This document shows, one piece after another, positions 7,769 through 14,340 of a stretch of 27,215 nucleotides of DNA. Source of the DNA: Gemmatimonadota bacterium. Lineage in GTDB: Bacteria > Gemmatimonadota > Gemmatimonadetes > Gemmatimonadales > GWC2-71-9. A program made the translations under genes and the position numbers. Numbering within the stretch: the first letter of the stretch is position 1; each line of letters begins with the position of its first letter. The stretch is taken from positions 1 through 27,215 of the forward strand of contig QHUQ01000122.1 in assembly GCA_003221985.1 (NCBI GenBank), in the 5' to 3' direction. A model generated the notes under the pieces. The model saw only the letters and a list, made by a program, of their open reading frames with translations, was not told the origin of the DNA and made no database searches.

Positions 7769-9341
7769 GAGGTGACAACGCGATGTAGTGCGTCGTGCGT
7801 TCGCGGCCAACGGTGAGCTTGCGAACGCGAACCTGCACTTCGCGATCCGCGCGGGTCGTCCGCTCATGCTGGCGCAGGTGCTCGGCCCACGACTCGACCA
7901 GCCAACATTCCACACAGCGCTGCGGGTTCGCGGAGTCGACGAACAGCTCCCAAAACACGGCGCCGTCACGCCGCCGCATCGGACGGAGCAGACGCCGCGC
8001 GGCGGCGGCAAAGTCGGCCCGGTGAGCCGGCTCGAGCGTATACTCGACCATGACGAGCACCGGTCCTGCTTCGTCGGCGAGCTCCTCAGCGACGATCGGA
8101 TCGGGCCAGTTGCGCGAGGGCTCGAGATCGAGCGCTTCGGCGGCGGCCAGACGGAACCGGGGGATGAGCGCGAGTCCGAGAACCATGCCGCCCGCCGCCG
8201 CTGTGAGTGCCCACGCAATCCCGAAGCGGTCCGCCACCACACCCCACAGCACGGCCCCGATGGCGAGCGAACCGAATAACGTCAGCGTCGATATCGCGAG
8301 CGCGCGACCGCGTACCCAGCCGGCCGCGCCGCGTTGGGCCGCGAGCAGCAGGCTTGAAATCGTGGTGAGCCAGCCAACGCCCGCGATCACCATCGCTGCG
8401 GCCAGGACGCCGAAATTGCTGACCCACGCGAGCGCGGCACATCCGAGTGCGAAGAGGACCGTGGCGACCGCGGTGATTGCGTCCGTTGACCAACGTTTGC
8501 GCCAAGCGGGCAATAGCGCCGCGCCGATGAGGCCACCGAGGCCGAGGCTGCCCACGAGCGCGCCGTAGGAGACCGCGCCGCGCCCCAGCGACGTCTTCAC
8601 GACCACCGGCAGCAGCGCCCACAACGCGCTCGCGAACGCCACGAACGCCGGGGTGCGGACGATGACGCTGCGGAGCGCCGGCGCATGTCGCACATACCGG
8701 ACACCGGCACGCATCGCCGCCGCCAGCCGCTCCGCCGGCAGCACGGCGGCGCTTGGCTGTCGCCGCCAGCGCCACAGCACCCAGAAGACGCCCACCACCG
8801 ATACGGCATTGATGAAGAACACCGGCCCCGGCCCGCCGGCGACGATAATCACGCCCGCGATCGCCGGTCCGATCGCCCGCGCGATGTTGATCGCGACGCT
8901 GCCGAGTCCCACGGCCGCGGGCAATTCGTCGCGCGGCACGGTTTCGGGAATGATGGCCTGCCAGGCGGGCAAGTCGATGGCGCTGCCGGCGCCGATGGCG
9001 AGCGTGATCACGAGCAGCATCCAGGGTTGGATGACGCCCGTGATCGTGAGCACGCCCAGCAACGCGGTCGTCACGAACCACCACACCTGCGCGATGAGCA
9101 GGATCCGTCGCCGGTCGAAGATGTCCGCGAGCGCACCGGCGGGAAGCGCCAGCAGGAACAGGGGGAGCGTGGTGGCGGCTTGAACGAGCGAGACCATGAG
9201 TGGCGACGGGTTGAGCAGCGTCATCAGCCACGCGGCCGCGGAGTCGTGCATCCAGGTGCCGATGTTGGACGCGACGTCGGCGATCCAGAGACCGCGGAAG
9301 AGGGGCCGGCGCAGCGGGCTCCAGGCGGAGGGCGCGGTCAT
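7752..9341 (-). CDS. MFS transporter of the MFS_3/EntS-like family with C-terminal soluble domain
   Basis: 529 aa. About 400 residues of hydrophobic helices carry the MFS_3 (DUF894) hallmarks: SPLRRPLFRGLWIADVASNI and GTWMHDSAAAWLM at the N-terminus, LALPAGALADIFDRRRIL between helices 2 and 3, and RAIGPAIAGVII. The cytoplasmic tail (about 430-529; AHRADFAAAARRLLRPMRRR, GAVFWELFVDSANPQRCVE, SWAEHLRQHER) resembles the ferredoxin-like/ABM-like domain common at the end of this family. Members export siderophores or drugs or have no known substrate; the substrate here is unknown. ATG 9341 gives the conserved start; 24 further upstream residues up to 9413 look unconserved. Confidence 0.9.
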   Translation of the reverse strand: MTAPSAWSPLRRPLFRGLWIADVASNIGTWMHDSAAAWLMTLLNPSPLMVSLVQAATTLPLFLLALPAGALADIFDRRRILLIAQVWWFVTTALLGVLTITGVIQPWMLLVITLAIGAGSAIDLPAWQAIIPETVPRDELPAAVGLGSVAINIARAIGPAIAGVIIVAGGPGPVFFINAVSVVGVFWVLWRWRRQPSAAVLPAERLAAAMRAGVRYVRHAPALRSVIVRTPAFVAFASALWALLPVVVKTSLGRGAVSYGALVGSLGLGGLIGAALLPAWRKRWSTDAITAVATVLFALGCAALAWVSNFGVLAAAMVIAGVGWLTTISSLLLAAQRGAAGWVRGRALAISTLTLFGSLAIGAVLWGVVADRFGIAWALTAAAGGMVLGLALIPRFRLAAAEALDLEPSRNWPDPIVAEELADEAGPVLVMVEYTLEPAHRADFAAAARRLLRPMRRRDGAVFWELFVDSANPQRCVECWLVESWAEHLRQHERTTRADREVQVRVRKLTVGRERTTHYIALSPQKEPS

Positions 9342-9349
9342 GTTGGGCG

Positions 9350-9355
9350 AATCTA
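9350..9355 (-). promoter_or_regulatory. Candidate -10 box for the MFS gene
   Basis: TAGATT on the minus strand ends 8 nt before ATG 9341, which would give a leaderless or nearly leaderless mRNA. The rest of the 218-nt divergent gap (9342-9559) shows no gene, repeat or convincing -35 box. Confidence 0.3.
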
Positions 9356-9559
9356 CCTCCGCTATCGGGAGACCGTGTCTGGTCATAGTCTTTATGAAGC
9401 TGTGCACCGCCATCGACGAGCAAACCCCGACATGCTATCGATACTGATGCTGACGGATCCAGATGGCTGCCGAACGGGGTGTATAAGACATTCAGCTTGA
9501 AGTCTGCGAGTGGGCCTCCATCGTCGCCAGCGAGATACCAAGTAGACGGAGATCGACAA

Positions 9560-9940
9560 ATGCTGCAGCAATCGCCCATGTACGCCTACATCCCGGCGAA
9601 GGACGTTTCTCGCGCTCGGCGATTCTACGAACGGACGCTCGGGTTCAAGCCCGCCCGCGAAATCGCGGGCGGCGTCAGGTACGAGTTCGGCGCGGGCACC
9701 GCGTGCTTCTTGTATCCCACGCCCAACGCCGGCACGTCGCAAGCGAGCCAGGCCTTCTGGCAGGTTGCCGATCTCGAGCGGGAGGTCGCCGACCTGAAAG
9801 CCCGGGGCGTGCGGTTCGAGGAATACGACACGCCGCGGCTAAAGACCAAGGACGGCATCGCGACCGGTGGAGGCAACAAGGCAGCATGGTTCAAGGACAG
9901 CGAGGGGAATATCCTCGCATTGGTGCAGAGCTCCACCTAA
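9560..9940 (+). CDS. VOC (glyoxalase/bleomycin-resistance-like) family protein
   Basis: 126 aa, a single vicinal-oxygen-chelate module made of two beta-alpha-beta-beta-beta units: MYAYIPAKDVSRARRFYERT starts the first and FWQVADLEREVADLKARGV the second, ending with KAAWFKDSEGNILALVQ. The usual metal-ligand His of the first strand is replaced (YAYIPAKD) although a Glu-containing terminal strand pattern remains partial, so it may be a non-enzymatic or differently liganded member. ATG 9560 is preferred because GGAG (9548-9551) lies 8 nt upstream. No operon partner; the flanking genes are a divergent MFS gene and a small hypothetical gene. Confidence 0.88.
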   Translation: MLQQSPMYAYIPAKDVSRARRFYERTLGFKPAREIAGGVRYEFGAGTACFLYPTPNAGTSQASQAFWQVADLEREVADLKARGVRFEEYDTPRLKTKDGIATGGGNKAAWFKDSEGNILALVQSST

Positions 9941-9981
9941 GACGTTGGGGCAGGTCGGCTCGCGTTTCTGAGTCATTGGGT

Positions 9982-9987
9982 TAGACT
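9982..9987 (+). promoter_or_regulatory. Candidate -10 box before the small hypothetical gene
   Basis: TAGACT ends 9 nt before ATG 9997. A weak ribosome-binding-like GAAGGA (9988-9993) lies between the two, so the RNA might be nearly leaderless. No -35 is obvious. Confidence 0.3.
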
Positions 9988-9996
9988 GAAGGACGT

Positions 9997-10323
9997 ATGG
10001 CGGACATCGATCGCGAAGAAAAGGAGGCGCGCGCCACGGCTGCCGCCGAAGTCACCGACCGGCTACGGCGTCGCGGCATCTCAGTGACCGGCGCGGAGCG
10101 TTCCGATGATCTGGCCGACCTGCTGTCGGCCGTCGAGCGCTTCGAGAAGGCGGTCGAGGCGCACGGCGGCGATTTGATGGTGGACGACTTGAAGAGCGTC
10201 CAGCCCGACGACCGTCATTTCGTGGTGCCGCGCCGCGCGCACGCAGAGGCGGTGCGGGTCTACATCACCCGCATCGACGCCGCGACGGCCAGGCTACGCA
10301 CGCATCCACGCCGGACCGACTAA
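9997..10323 (+). CDS. Small helical hypothetical protein
   Basis: 108 aa, highly charged, with no signal peptide or membrane segment. It is largely alpha-helical by composition: an acidic/basic N-terminal helix (MADIDREEKEARATAAAEV), a short GISVTGAERSDDLADLL unit and a C-terminal Arg-rich helix. I do not recognise the family. Codon use and frame look genuine, it has an upstream promoter/RBS-like segment, and it ends exactly at the convergent zinc-finger gene (stops overlap by 3 nt). Cytoplasmic; no function can be assigned. Confidence 0.7.
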   Translation: MADIDREEKEARATAAAEVTDRLRRRGISVTGAERSDDLADLLSAVERFEKAVEAHGGDLMVDDLKSVQPDDRHFVVPRRAHAEAVRVYITRIDAATARLRTHPRRTD

Positions 10324-10337
10324 CGAGCCGGCCGTGG
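10306..10337. terminator. Hairpin over convergent stop codons (possible bidirectional terminator)
   Basis: CCACGCCGG (10306-10314) pairs with CCGGCCGTGG (10328-10337) with a single bulged base and a 13-nt loop that contains both overlapping stop codons. There is no T-tract on either side, so a role in transcript end formation or mRNA 3' protection is inference. Confidence 0.35.
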
Positions 10338-10604
10338 AGCAGGCTCGATGAACAGATTCTCCACGTAGCAAAAGCCCCAGTCCTCACCGGGCTCGAAGCT
10401 GCGCATCACGGGATGCTTCGTTTTATGGAAGTGCTTCGTGGCGTGCCGATTAGGCGAGTCGTCGCAGCAACCGACATGACCGCACTCGAGGCAGAGCCGC
10501 AAGTGCACCCACTCGTCGCCGCTCGTCAGACACTCCTCGCAACCGTCCGGCGTCTTCGGCGCGACGTCGCGGACTTGCGCGAGATGCTTGCATTGTTGGG
10601 CCAT
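10320..10604 (-). CDS. UBP-type zinc-finger protein
   Basis: 94 aa, essentially one zf-UBP domain. The zinc-ligand pattern is complete: Cys5/His7, Cys22/Cys25, Cys38/Cys41, Cys46 and His54/His58/His64 in the arrangement C-x-H ... CEEC ... CLECGHVGC ... RHATKHFHKTKHP. In eukaryotic deubiquitinases this fold binds a free C-terminal GlyGly; bacterial stand-alone versions have no established ligand. It is divergent from, and only 37 nt away from, the cNMP/Trx-like/FAD oxidoreductase gene. I recall this pairing as frequent in other bacteria, suggesting a shared redox-related role (inference). Confidence 0.92.
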   Translation of the reverse strand: MAQQCKHLAQVRDVAPKTPDGCEECLTSGDEWVHLRLCLECGHVGCCDDSPNRHATKHFHKTKHPVMRSFEPGEDWGFCYVENLFIEPAPRPAR

Positions 10605-10628
10605 GCCGGAAGCTCTTCCGTTGACTGC

Positions 10629-10634
10629 TAGTAT
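10629..10634 (+). promoter_or_regulatory. Candidate -10 box of the cNMP/FAD oxidoreductase gene
   Basis: TAGTAT ends 7 nt before ATG 10642, so transcription would begin at or next to the start codon (leaderless). No Shine-Dalgarno sequence is present in the gap, which agrees with that reading. Confidence 0.35.
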
Positions 10635-10641
10635 TCAAGCC

Positions 10642-12327
10642 ATGACCGCCGCTCCAGCGACCGCCGCTCCAACTCCCGCCACGCGTCAAGCGGAAGCGTT
10701 TCCGCGCCTGACGCCCGCGCAAATCGCCCGCATCGAGCCGCACGGCAGGCGGCGCCGCCTCGAGCCAGGGGAAATCCTCGGCGAAGCGGGCGAGCCCGTC
10801 ACGAAGATCTTCGTCGTCGTGTCGGGACGGCTCGACCTCGTGCGGCCACCGCGCTGGGTCGGCGAGGAAGTGCCCAGCTTCAGCGAGGGGATGTTTACCG
10901 GCGAGCGGTCGATTTTGGCGGGCGGGCGCTTCCTCGCCCGCATCCAGGCGAGCACGCCCTGTGACGTCATCGAGGTCGCCCGCAACGAGCTCCTCCAGCT
11001 CATTCAGACCGACTCCGAGCTGAGCGACATTCTCCTCCGCGCCTTCATCCTGCGCCGCCTGCAACTGATCGATCAGGGATTCGGCGACGTGCTGCTGTTC
11101 GGATCCAATCACTGTCAGGGATCGCTGCACATCCGCGAATTCCTCACGCGCAACGGGCATCCTTACAAATTCGTTGATCTGGATACCGACGCCGACAGCC
11201 AGGAGATGCTCGATCAGTTCCACGTGCGCGCCGGCGACGTGCCGGTGGTGATCTGCCGCGGCACCGTGATCCTGCGCAATCCCACGATTCAACAGGTCGC
11301 CGACTGTCTCGGGTTGAATCCCACGATCGATCGGACCGCGATCTGCGATCTCGTCATCATCGGCGCCGGCCCGGCGGGGCTCGGCGCCGCCGTCTACGCC
11401 GCCTCGGAAGGCTTGAACGTCGTGATGATCGAAGCGAACGCCCCGGGCGGTCAGGCGGGGACAAGCTCGCGCATCGAGAACTACCTCGGTTTTCCGCTCG
11501 GCATCTCCGGCCAGGAGCTGGCGGCTCGCGCCTACGATCAGGCGCAGAAGTTCGGGGCGAGGATTCTCATCGCCAAGACGGCGGTTCGAGTCGACTGCGA
11601 CAACAAGCCCTACCGCGTGCTGCTCGGAGACGGGGACGGCGAGCCGCTGCTCACCCGCGCGATCATCATCGCGAGCGGCGTCGAATACCGGCGCTTGGCG
11701 GTCGAGAACCTGTCGCGCTTCGAGGGCGCCGGCGTGTACTACGCCGCCACGCCTATGGAAGCGCAGCTGTGTACGGACGAGGAGATCGCCATCGTGGGCG
11801 GCGCGAACTCCGCGGGCCAGGCGGCAATGTTCCTCGCCCAGACCGCGAAGCGCGTGCACATGCTCATTCGGGGGGACGGCTTGGCGAAGACGATGTCGCG
11901 CTACCTGATCAGCCGCATCGAAGCACATCCTCGCGTCGAGCTGCACACGCGCACGGAGATCGTGGGCCTGGAAGGGAATGGCCACCTCGAACAGGTCGCC
12001 TGGCGTACCGGTCGAGGCGGACCGGTGCAGCAACAAAAGCTCCGGCACGTTTTCACCATGACCGGGGCCGAGCCGAGCACGAAATGGCTGGCGGGCTGCC
12101 TGGCGCTCGATACGAAAGGATTCATCAAGACGGGCCAGGCGCTGAGCGCCGACGATCTCAGCACCGCGAAGTGGCCGCTGCGGCGGTCGCCGCACTTGCT
12201 CGAAACAAGCCTCCCCGGTGTCTTCGCGGTGGGCGACGTGCGCAGCGGCAGCACCAAGCGGGTCGCCTCGGCGGTGGGCGAGGGGTCGATTGCGGTCGCG
12301 ACCGTCCACCAGGTTCTGGCCGAGTGA
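10642..12327 (+). CDS. cNMP-binding / thioredoxin-like / FAD-dependent thioredoxin-reductase-like fusion
   Basis: 561 aa in three modules. Residues about 20-140 form a cyclic-nucleotide-binding beta-roll (GEILGEAGEPVTKIFVVVSG ... GMFTGERSILAGGR). Residues about 148-230 are a glutaredoxin/thioredoxin-like unit with one Cys (GSNHCQGS, Cys158) instead of CxxC. From about 235 a low-Mr TrxR-like flavoprotein follows: FAD loop GAGPAG (241-246), NADPH loop GGANSAG (386-392) and terminal FAD motif GVFAVGDVRSGSTKR. The redox CxxC of classical TrxR is missing; the segment reads AATPMEAQLC (about 369-378). Similar fusions without CxxC are known to me from many bacteria. It likely moves electrons from NADPH to an unidentified acceptor, possibly gated by ligand binding to the N-domain (inference). 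ATG 10642 is chosen; the upstream frame overlaps the divergent gene. Confidence 0.93.
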   Translation: MTAAPATAAPTPATRQAEAFPRLTPAQIARIEPHGRRRRLEPGEILGEAGEPVTKIFVVVSGRLDLVRPPRWVGEEVPSFSEGMFTGERSILAGGRFLARIQASTPCDVIEVARNELLQLIQTDSELSDILLRAFILRRLQLIDQGFGDVLLFGSNHCQGSLHIREFLTRNGHPYKFVDLDTDADSQEMLDQFHVRAGDVPVVICRGTVILRNPTIQQVADCLGLNPTIDRTAICDLVIIGAGPAGLGAAVYAASEGLNVVMIEANAPGGQAGTSSRIENYLGFPLGISGQELAARAYDQAQKFGARILIAKTAVRVDCDNKPYRVLLGDGDGEPLLTRAIIIASGVEYRRLAVENLSRFEGAGVYYAATPMEAQLCTDEEIAIVGGANSAGQAAMFLAQTAKRVHMLIRGDGLAKTMSRYLISRIEAHPRVELHTRTEIVGLEGNGHLEQVAWRTGRGGPVQQQKLRHVFTMTGAEPSTKWLAGCLALDTKGFIKTGQALSADDLSTAKWPLRRSPHLLETSLPGVFAVGDVRSGSTKRVASAVGEGSIAVATVHQVLAE

Positions 12328-12375
12328 CTATCGCTTAACGAGCTGCACCATCCGCCGCACCGCCTCCTCCAGCCC

Positions 12376-13035
12376 CTAAAAGACCGCGTTACTCACGATC
12401 GAATGGCCGATGTTGAGCTCTTCGATCTCTGGGATGGCCGCTACGGGCTGCACGTTCTGATACGTCAGCCCATGCCCCGCGTGGACGGCGAGGCCGATTT
12501 GCTGCGCGTGCGCAGCGGCGCGGCGCAGTTCGTTCAGTGCGGCGTCGCCACGCCGCCACGTGTGGGCGTAGCGACCAGTATGGAGTTCGATCGCGGGCAC
12601 GCCGAGTGAGTGCGCGATGTCAATCGTCTTGATGGACGGGTCGATGAAGAGACTCACGCGGATCCCTGCATCCGTGAGTCGCGCGATCGCGCTCGAGAGC
12701 CGTCGATCACCCTTCCGCAGCGCGAGCCCACCCTCGGTCGTGATCTCCTGGCGCTGCTCCGGCACGAGCGTCGCCTGAAACGGCTTGATGCGCGCCGCGA
12801 TCCGGACGATTTCCGCGTGCGCGCCGAGCTCCAGATTGAGAACGGTGCGCACGCTGCGCGCGAGCGCCGTGACGTCGCCGTCCTGAATGTGACGCCGGTC
12901 TTCGCGCAGGTGGACGGTGATGCCGTCGGCGCCCGCGCGTTCCGCTGCGGCCGCCGCCCGCACGACGTCGGGCTCGTCGGTCTTGCGCGCTTCACGCAGC
13001 GTCGCGACGTGATCGATGTTGACGTAGAGACGCAT
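12376..13035 (-). CDS. pdxJ: Pyridoxine 5'-phosphate synthase (PdxJ), interrupted by a late in-frame TAG
   Basis: Makes pyridoxine 5'-phosphate from 3-amino-2-oxopropyl phosphate and deoxyxylulose 5-phosphate in the DXP-dependent vitamin B6 route; cytoplasmic TIM barrel. Family motifs are clear: VNIDHVATLREAR, GITVHLREDRRHI (His42), NLELGAH (Glu69), LFIDPS, AIELHTGRYA, VHAGHGLTYQNV and IEELNIGHSIVSNAVF. The frame stops at TAG 12378-12376 after 219 aa, short of the usual 235-245. Directly beyond the stop, in the same frame, lie GLEEAVRRMVQLVKR and a second TAG ending at 12328, exactly abutting the convergent gene's stop. This is the normal PdxJ C-terminal helix, so the ancestral gene ended at 12328. 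The product may lack its last helix, or be made by readthrough, or the TAG may be a base error. Confidence 0.93.
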   Translation of the reverse strand: MRLYVNIDHVATLREARKTDEPDVVRAAAAAERAGADGITVHLREDRRHIQDGDVTALARSVRTVLNLELGAHAEIVRIAARIKPFQATLVPEQRQEITTEGGLALRKGDRRLSSAIARLTDAGIRVSLFIDPSIKTIDIAHSLGVPAIELHTGRYAHTWRRGDAALNELRRAAAHAQQIGLAVHAGHGLTYQNVQPVAAIPEIEELNIGHSIVSNAVF

Positions 13036-13077
13036 CGTGTCTTACCTTCGGGTCATCTTGACCACAGGTCGTGCAGC

Positions 13078-13545
13078 GTGAAGCGACGGCTCGCCCTTTG
13101 TCTGCTCCTGGTCACCGGCGGCAGTGCCTGCGGCGGCTCCCGGCCCGGTACCGTGGTTCCGCAGTCGATGAACGAGTCGGTCGCGCAGTTCCTCGCGGCG
13201 GTGAAGGCCAACGATCAGAAGCGGATGGGTGAGCTGTGGGGCACGGAGCGGGGGCCCGCTTCCGGTTCGATGAACGCCGGAGTTCTGCGGCAACGTGTCG
13301 CCGTGATTCAGAAATACCTCGACCACACCGGCTACCGCATCGTTGAAGGCCCGTTGCTCGTCCCCGGAAACAGCGACTTGCGGACGTTCCGCGTGGAGCT
13401 GCAACGCGAGAACTGCAATCAGGTGCTGCCGATCGACGTGGTGCGGACGCACAGCGGCGGCTGGCTGGTCTATGACGTCCATCTCGAAAGCGCGGGAAGT
13501 CCGGGCGGGCGTTGCCAGCCGGTCGGGACGGGAACCCGGCCATAG
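13078..13545 (+). CDS. Small putative lipoprotein
   Basis: 155 aa from GTG 13078. The N-terminus has a basic MKRR head, a hydrophobic LALCLLLVTG core and a lipobox-like GSAC at Cys19, followed by a Gly/Ser-rich spacer, so lipid anchoring is likely. The mature part (NESVAQFLAAVKANDQKRMG, LWGTERGPASG, YRIVEGPLLVPGNSDLRTF, VVRTHSGGWLVYDVHLE) resembles small NTF2/DUF4878-like envelope proteins in layout, but I cannot name a family. The start is chosen for the signal peptide; the frame is open much further upstream only because it overlays pdxJ. Divergent from pdxJ by 42 nt, convergent with the epimerase gene. Confidence 0.75.
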   Translation: MKRRLALCLLLVTGGSACGGSRPGTVVPQSMNESVAQFLAAVKANDQKRMGELWGTERGPASGSMNAGVLRQRVAVIQKYLDHTGYRIVEGPLLVPGNSDLRTFRVELQRENCNQVLPIDVVRTHSGGWLVYDVHLESAGSPGGRCQPVGTGTRP

Positions 13546-13560
13546 GACGGTGCGTTTCAC

Positions 13561-13950
13561 CTACTCAGTCAGCTCCAGCAGAATGCCGTTCGTCGCTTTG
13601 GGATGCAGGAACGCGATGCGCCGGCCGCCGGCCCCGCGCCGCGGCGTCTGATCGACCAGCTGGTAGCCCGCAACGCGGCAGCGTTCGAGAGCGGCATCGA
13701 GATCGGGGACGCGGTAGCAGACGTGATGGATGCCCGGGCCGCGTTTCGCAAGGAACTTTGCCACGGGGCTGGACGGATCGGCAGGTTGGAGCAACTCGAC
13801 GTCCACCTCCCCGACCCGCATGGTGACAATCTCGGCACCGTCCGCCGTTTCGGCCGGCCCGGGAGCAAGACCGAGGACGTCGCGGTAGAAGGACAACGCT
13901 TCGCGGATGCTCGTCACGGCGATGCCGATATGCGCGACCGACGCTTTCAT
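13561..13950 (-). CDS. mce: Methylmalonyl-CoA epimerase (VOC family)
   Basis: 129 aa. Interconverts (2R)- and (2S)-methylmalonyl-CoA in propionate and odd-chain fatty acid metabolism. The two VOC halves hold the expected metal ligands: His7 in HIGIAV, Gln55 in VELLQP, His75/His76 in GIHHVCYRV and Glu126 in LLELTE. SPVAKFLAKRGPGIHH and RIAFLHPKATNGILLELTE are strong family signatures. No mutase or carboxylase gene is in the window, so the pathway is completed elsewhere. The start codon ATG 13950 is preceded by a promoter-like TAGTTT box and lacks a Shine-Dalgarno sequence. Confidence 0.94.
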   Translation of the reverse strand: MKASVAHIGIAVTSIREALSFYRDVLGLAPGPAETADGAEIVTMRVGEVDVELLQPADPSSPVAKFLAKRGPGIHHVCYRVPDLDAALERCRVAGYQLVDQTPRRGAGGRRIAFLHPKATNGILLELTE

Positions 13951-13958
13951 ATAAAGTC

Positions 13959-13964
13959 AAACTA
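13959..13964 (-). promoter_or_regulatory. Candidate -10 box of the epimerase gene
   Basis: TAGTTT on the minus strand ends 8 nt before ATG 13950, inside a short AT-rich island (13949-13965). It suggests a leaderless or nearly leaderless mRNA. Confidence 0.3.
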
Positions 13965-13989
13965 ACGTGATAGAAGGGGAGTGGGGGAC

Positions 13990-14322
13990 ATGGAAGGGAC
14001 GCATCCGGCGGCCATTACAGACGCCACATTTCAAGTTGAGGTGGAGCAGCACAAGGGGCTCGCGCTTGTCGATTTCTGGGCGACCTGGTGCGGGCCGTGC
14101 CACGCGGTCGCGCCGATCATGGACCAGCTGGCGGGCAAGTACAACGGCAAGGTGAAGATCGTGAAGGTGGACGTGGACGCCAATCAGGCCACGGCGATGC
14201 GCTTTAACGTTCGCTCGATTCCGAGTATTCTATTCTTCAAGGACGGACGCCACGTGGACACGATCGTCGGCGCATTTCCGTCACTGGCGTTCGAACAAAA
14301 GATCGAACAACACCTCTCGTAG
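13990..14322 (+). CDS. Thioredoxin
   Basis: 110 aa cytoplasmic disulfide reductant with a normal thioredoxin fold. Active site WCGPC (Trp33, Cys34, Cys37) in LVDFWATWCGPCHAVAPIMD, the Asp-containing strand VKIVKVDVDAN, and cis-proline Pro78 in VRSIPSILFFKDG. ATG 13990 is preferred: AAGGGGAG (about 13974-13981) lies 8 nt upstream as a good ribosome-binding site; GTG 13981 would put the SD against the start. It begins the long plus-strand run and is 39 nt from the divergent epimerase gene. A classical CxxC thioredoxin reductase is not in the window; the oxidoreductase at 10642 lacks CxxC. Confidence 0.95.
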   Translation: MEGTHPAAITDATFQVEVEQHKGLALVDFWATWCGPCHAVAPIMDQLAGKYNGKVKIVKVDVDANQATAMRFNVRSIPSILFFKDGRHVDTIVGAFPSLAFEQKIEQHLS

Positions 14323-14324
14323 CT

Positions 14325-14338
14325 TCCTCCCCGGAGGA
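14325..14338 (+). promoter_or_regulatory. Shine-Dalgarno sequence inside a small hairpin
   Basis: TCCTCC (14325-14330) is complementary to GGAGGA (14333-14338), and the latter is the ribosome-binding site 2 nt before ATG 14341. Folding would hide the SD, so translation of the DUF4388-like gene may depend on ribosomes arriving from thioredoxin, which ends at 14322. Confidence 0.4.
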
Positions 14339-14340
14339 CG

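Noticed and set aside
9342..9559. Longest intergenic stretch, examined for a small gene, riboswitch or repeat
   Set aside because: Only short frames with no RBS or motif, and no stable hairpin series; I see only a candidate -10 for the MFS gene and the GGAG of the VOC gene.
8086..9579. 497-codon minus-strand frame overlapping the MFS gene
   Set aside because: Arg/His-rich with no membrane helices, while the other minus frame gives a complete MFS_3 protein.
10450..12309. 619-codon minus-strand open frame opposite the cNMP/FAD oxidoreductase
   Set aside because: The opposite strand has complete FAD, NADPH and cNMP motifs; the antisense translation is rich in Arg, His and Asp with no recognisable domain. 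It is an effect of high GC.
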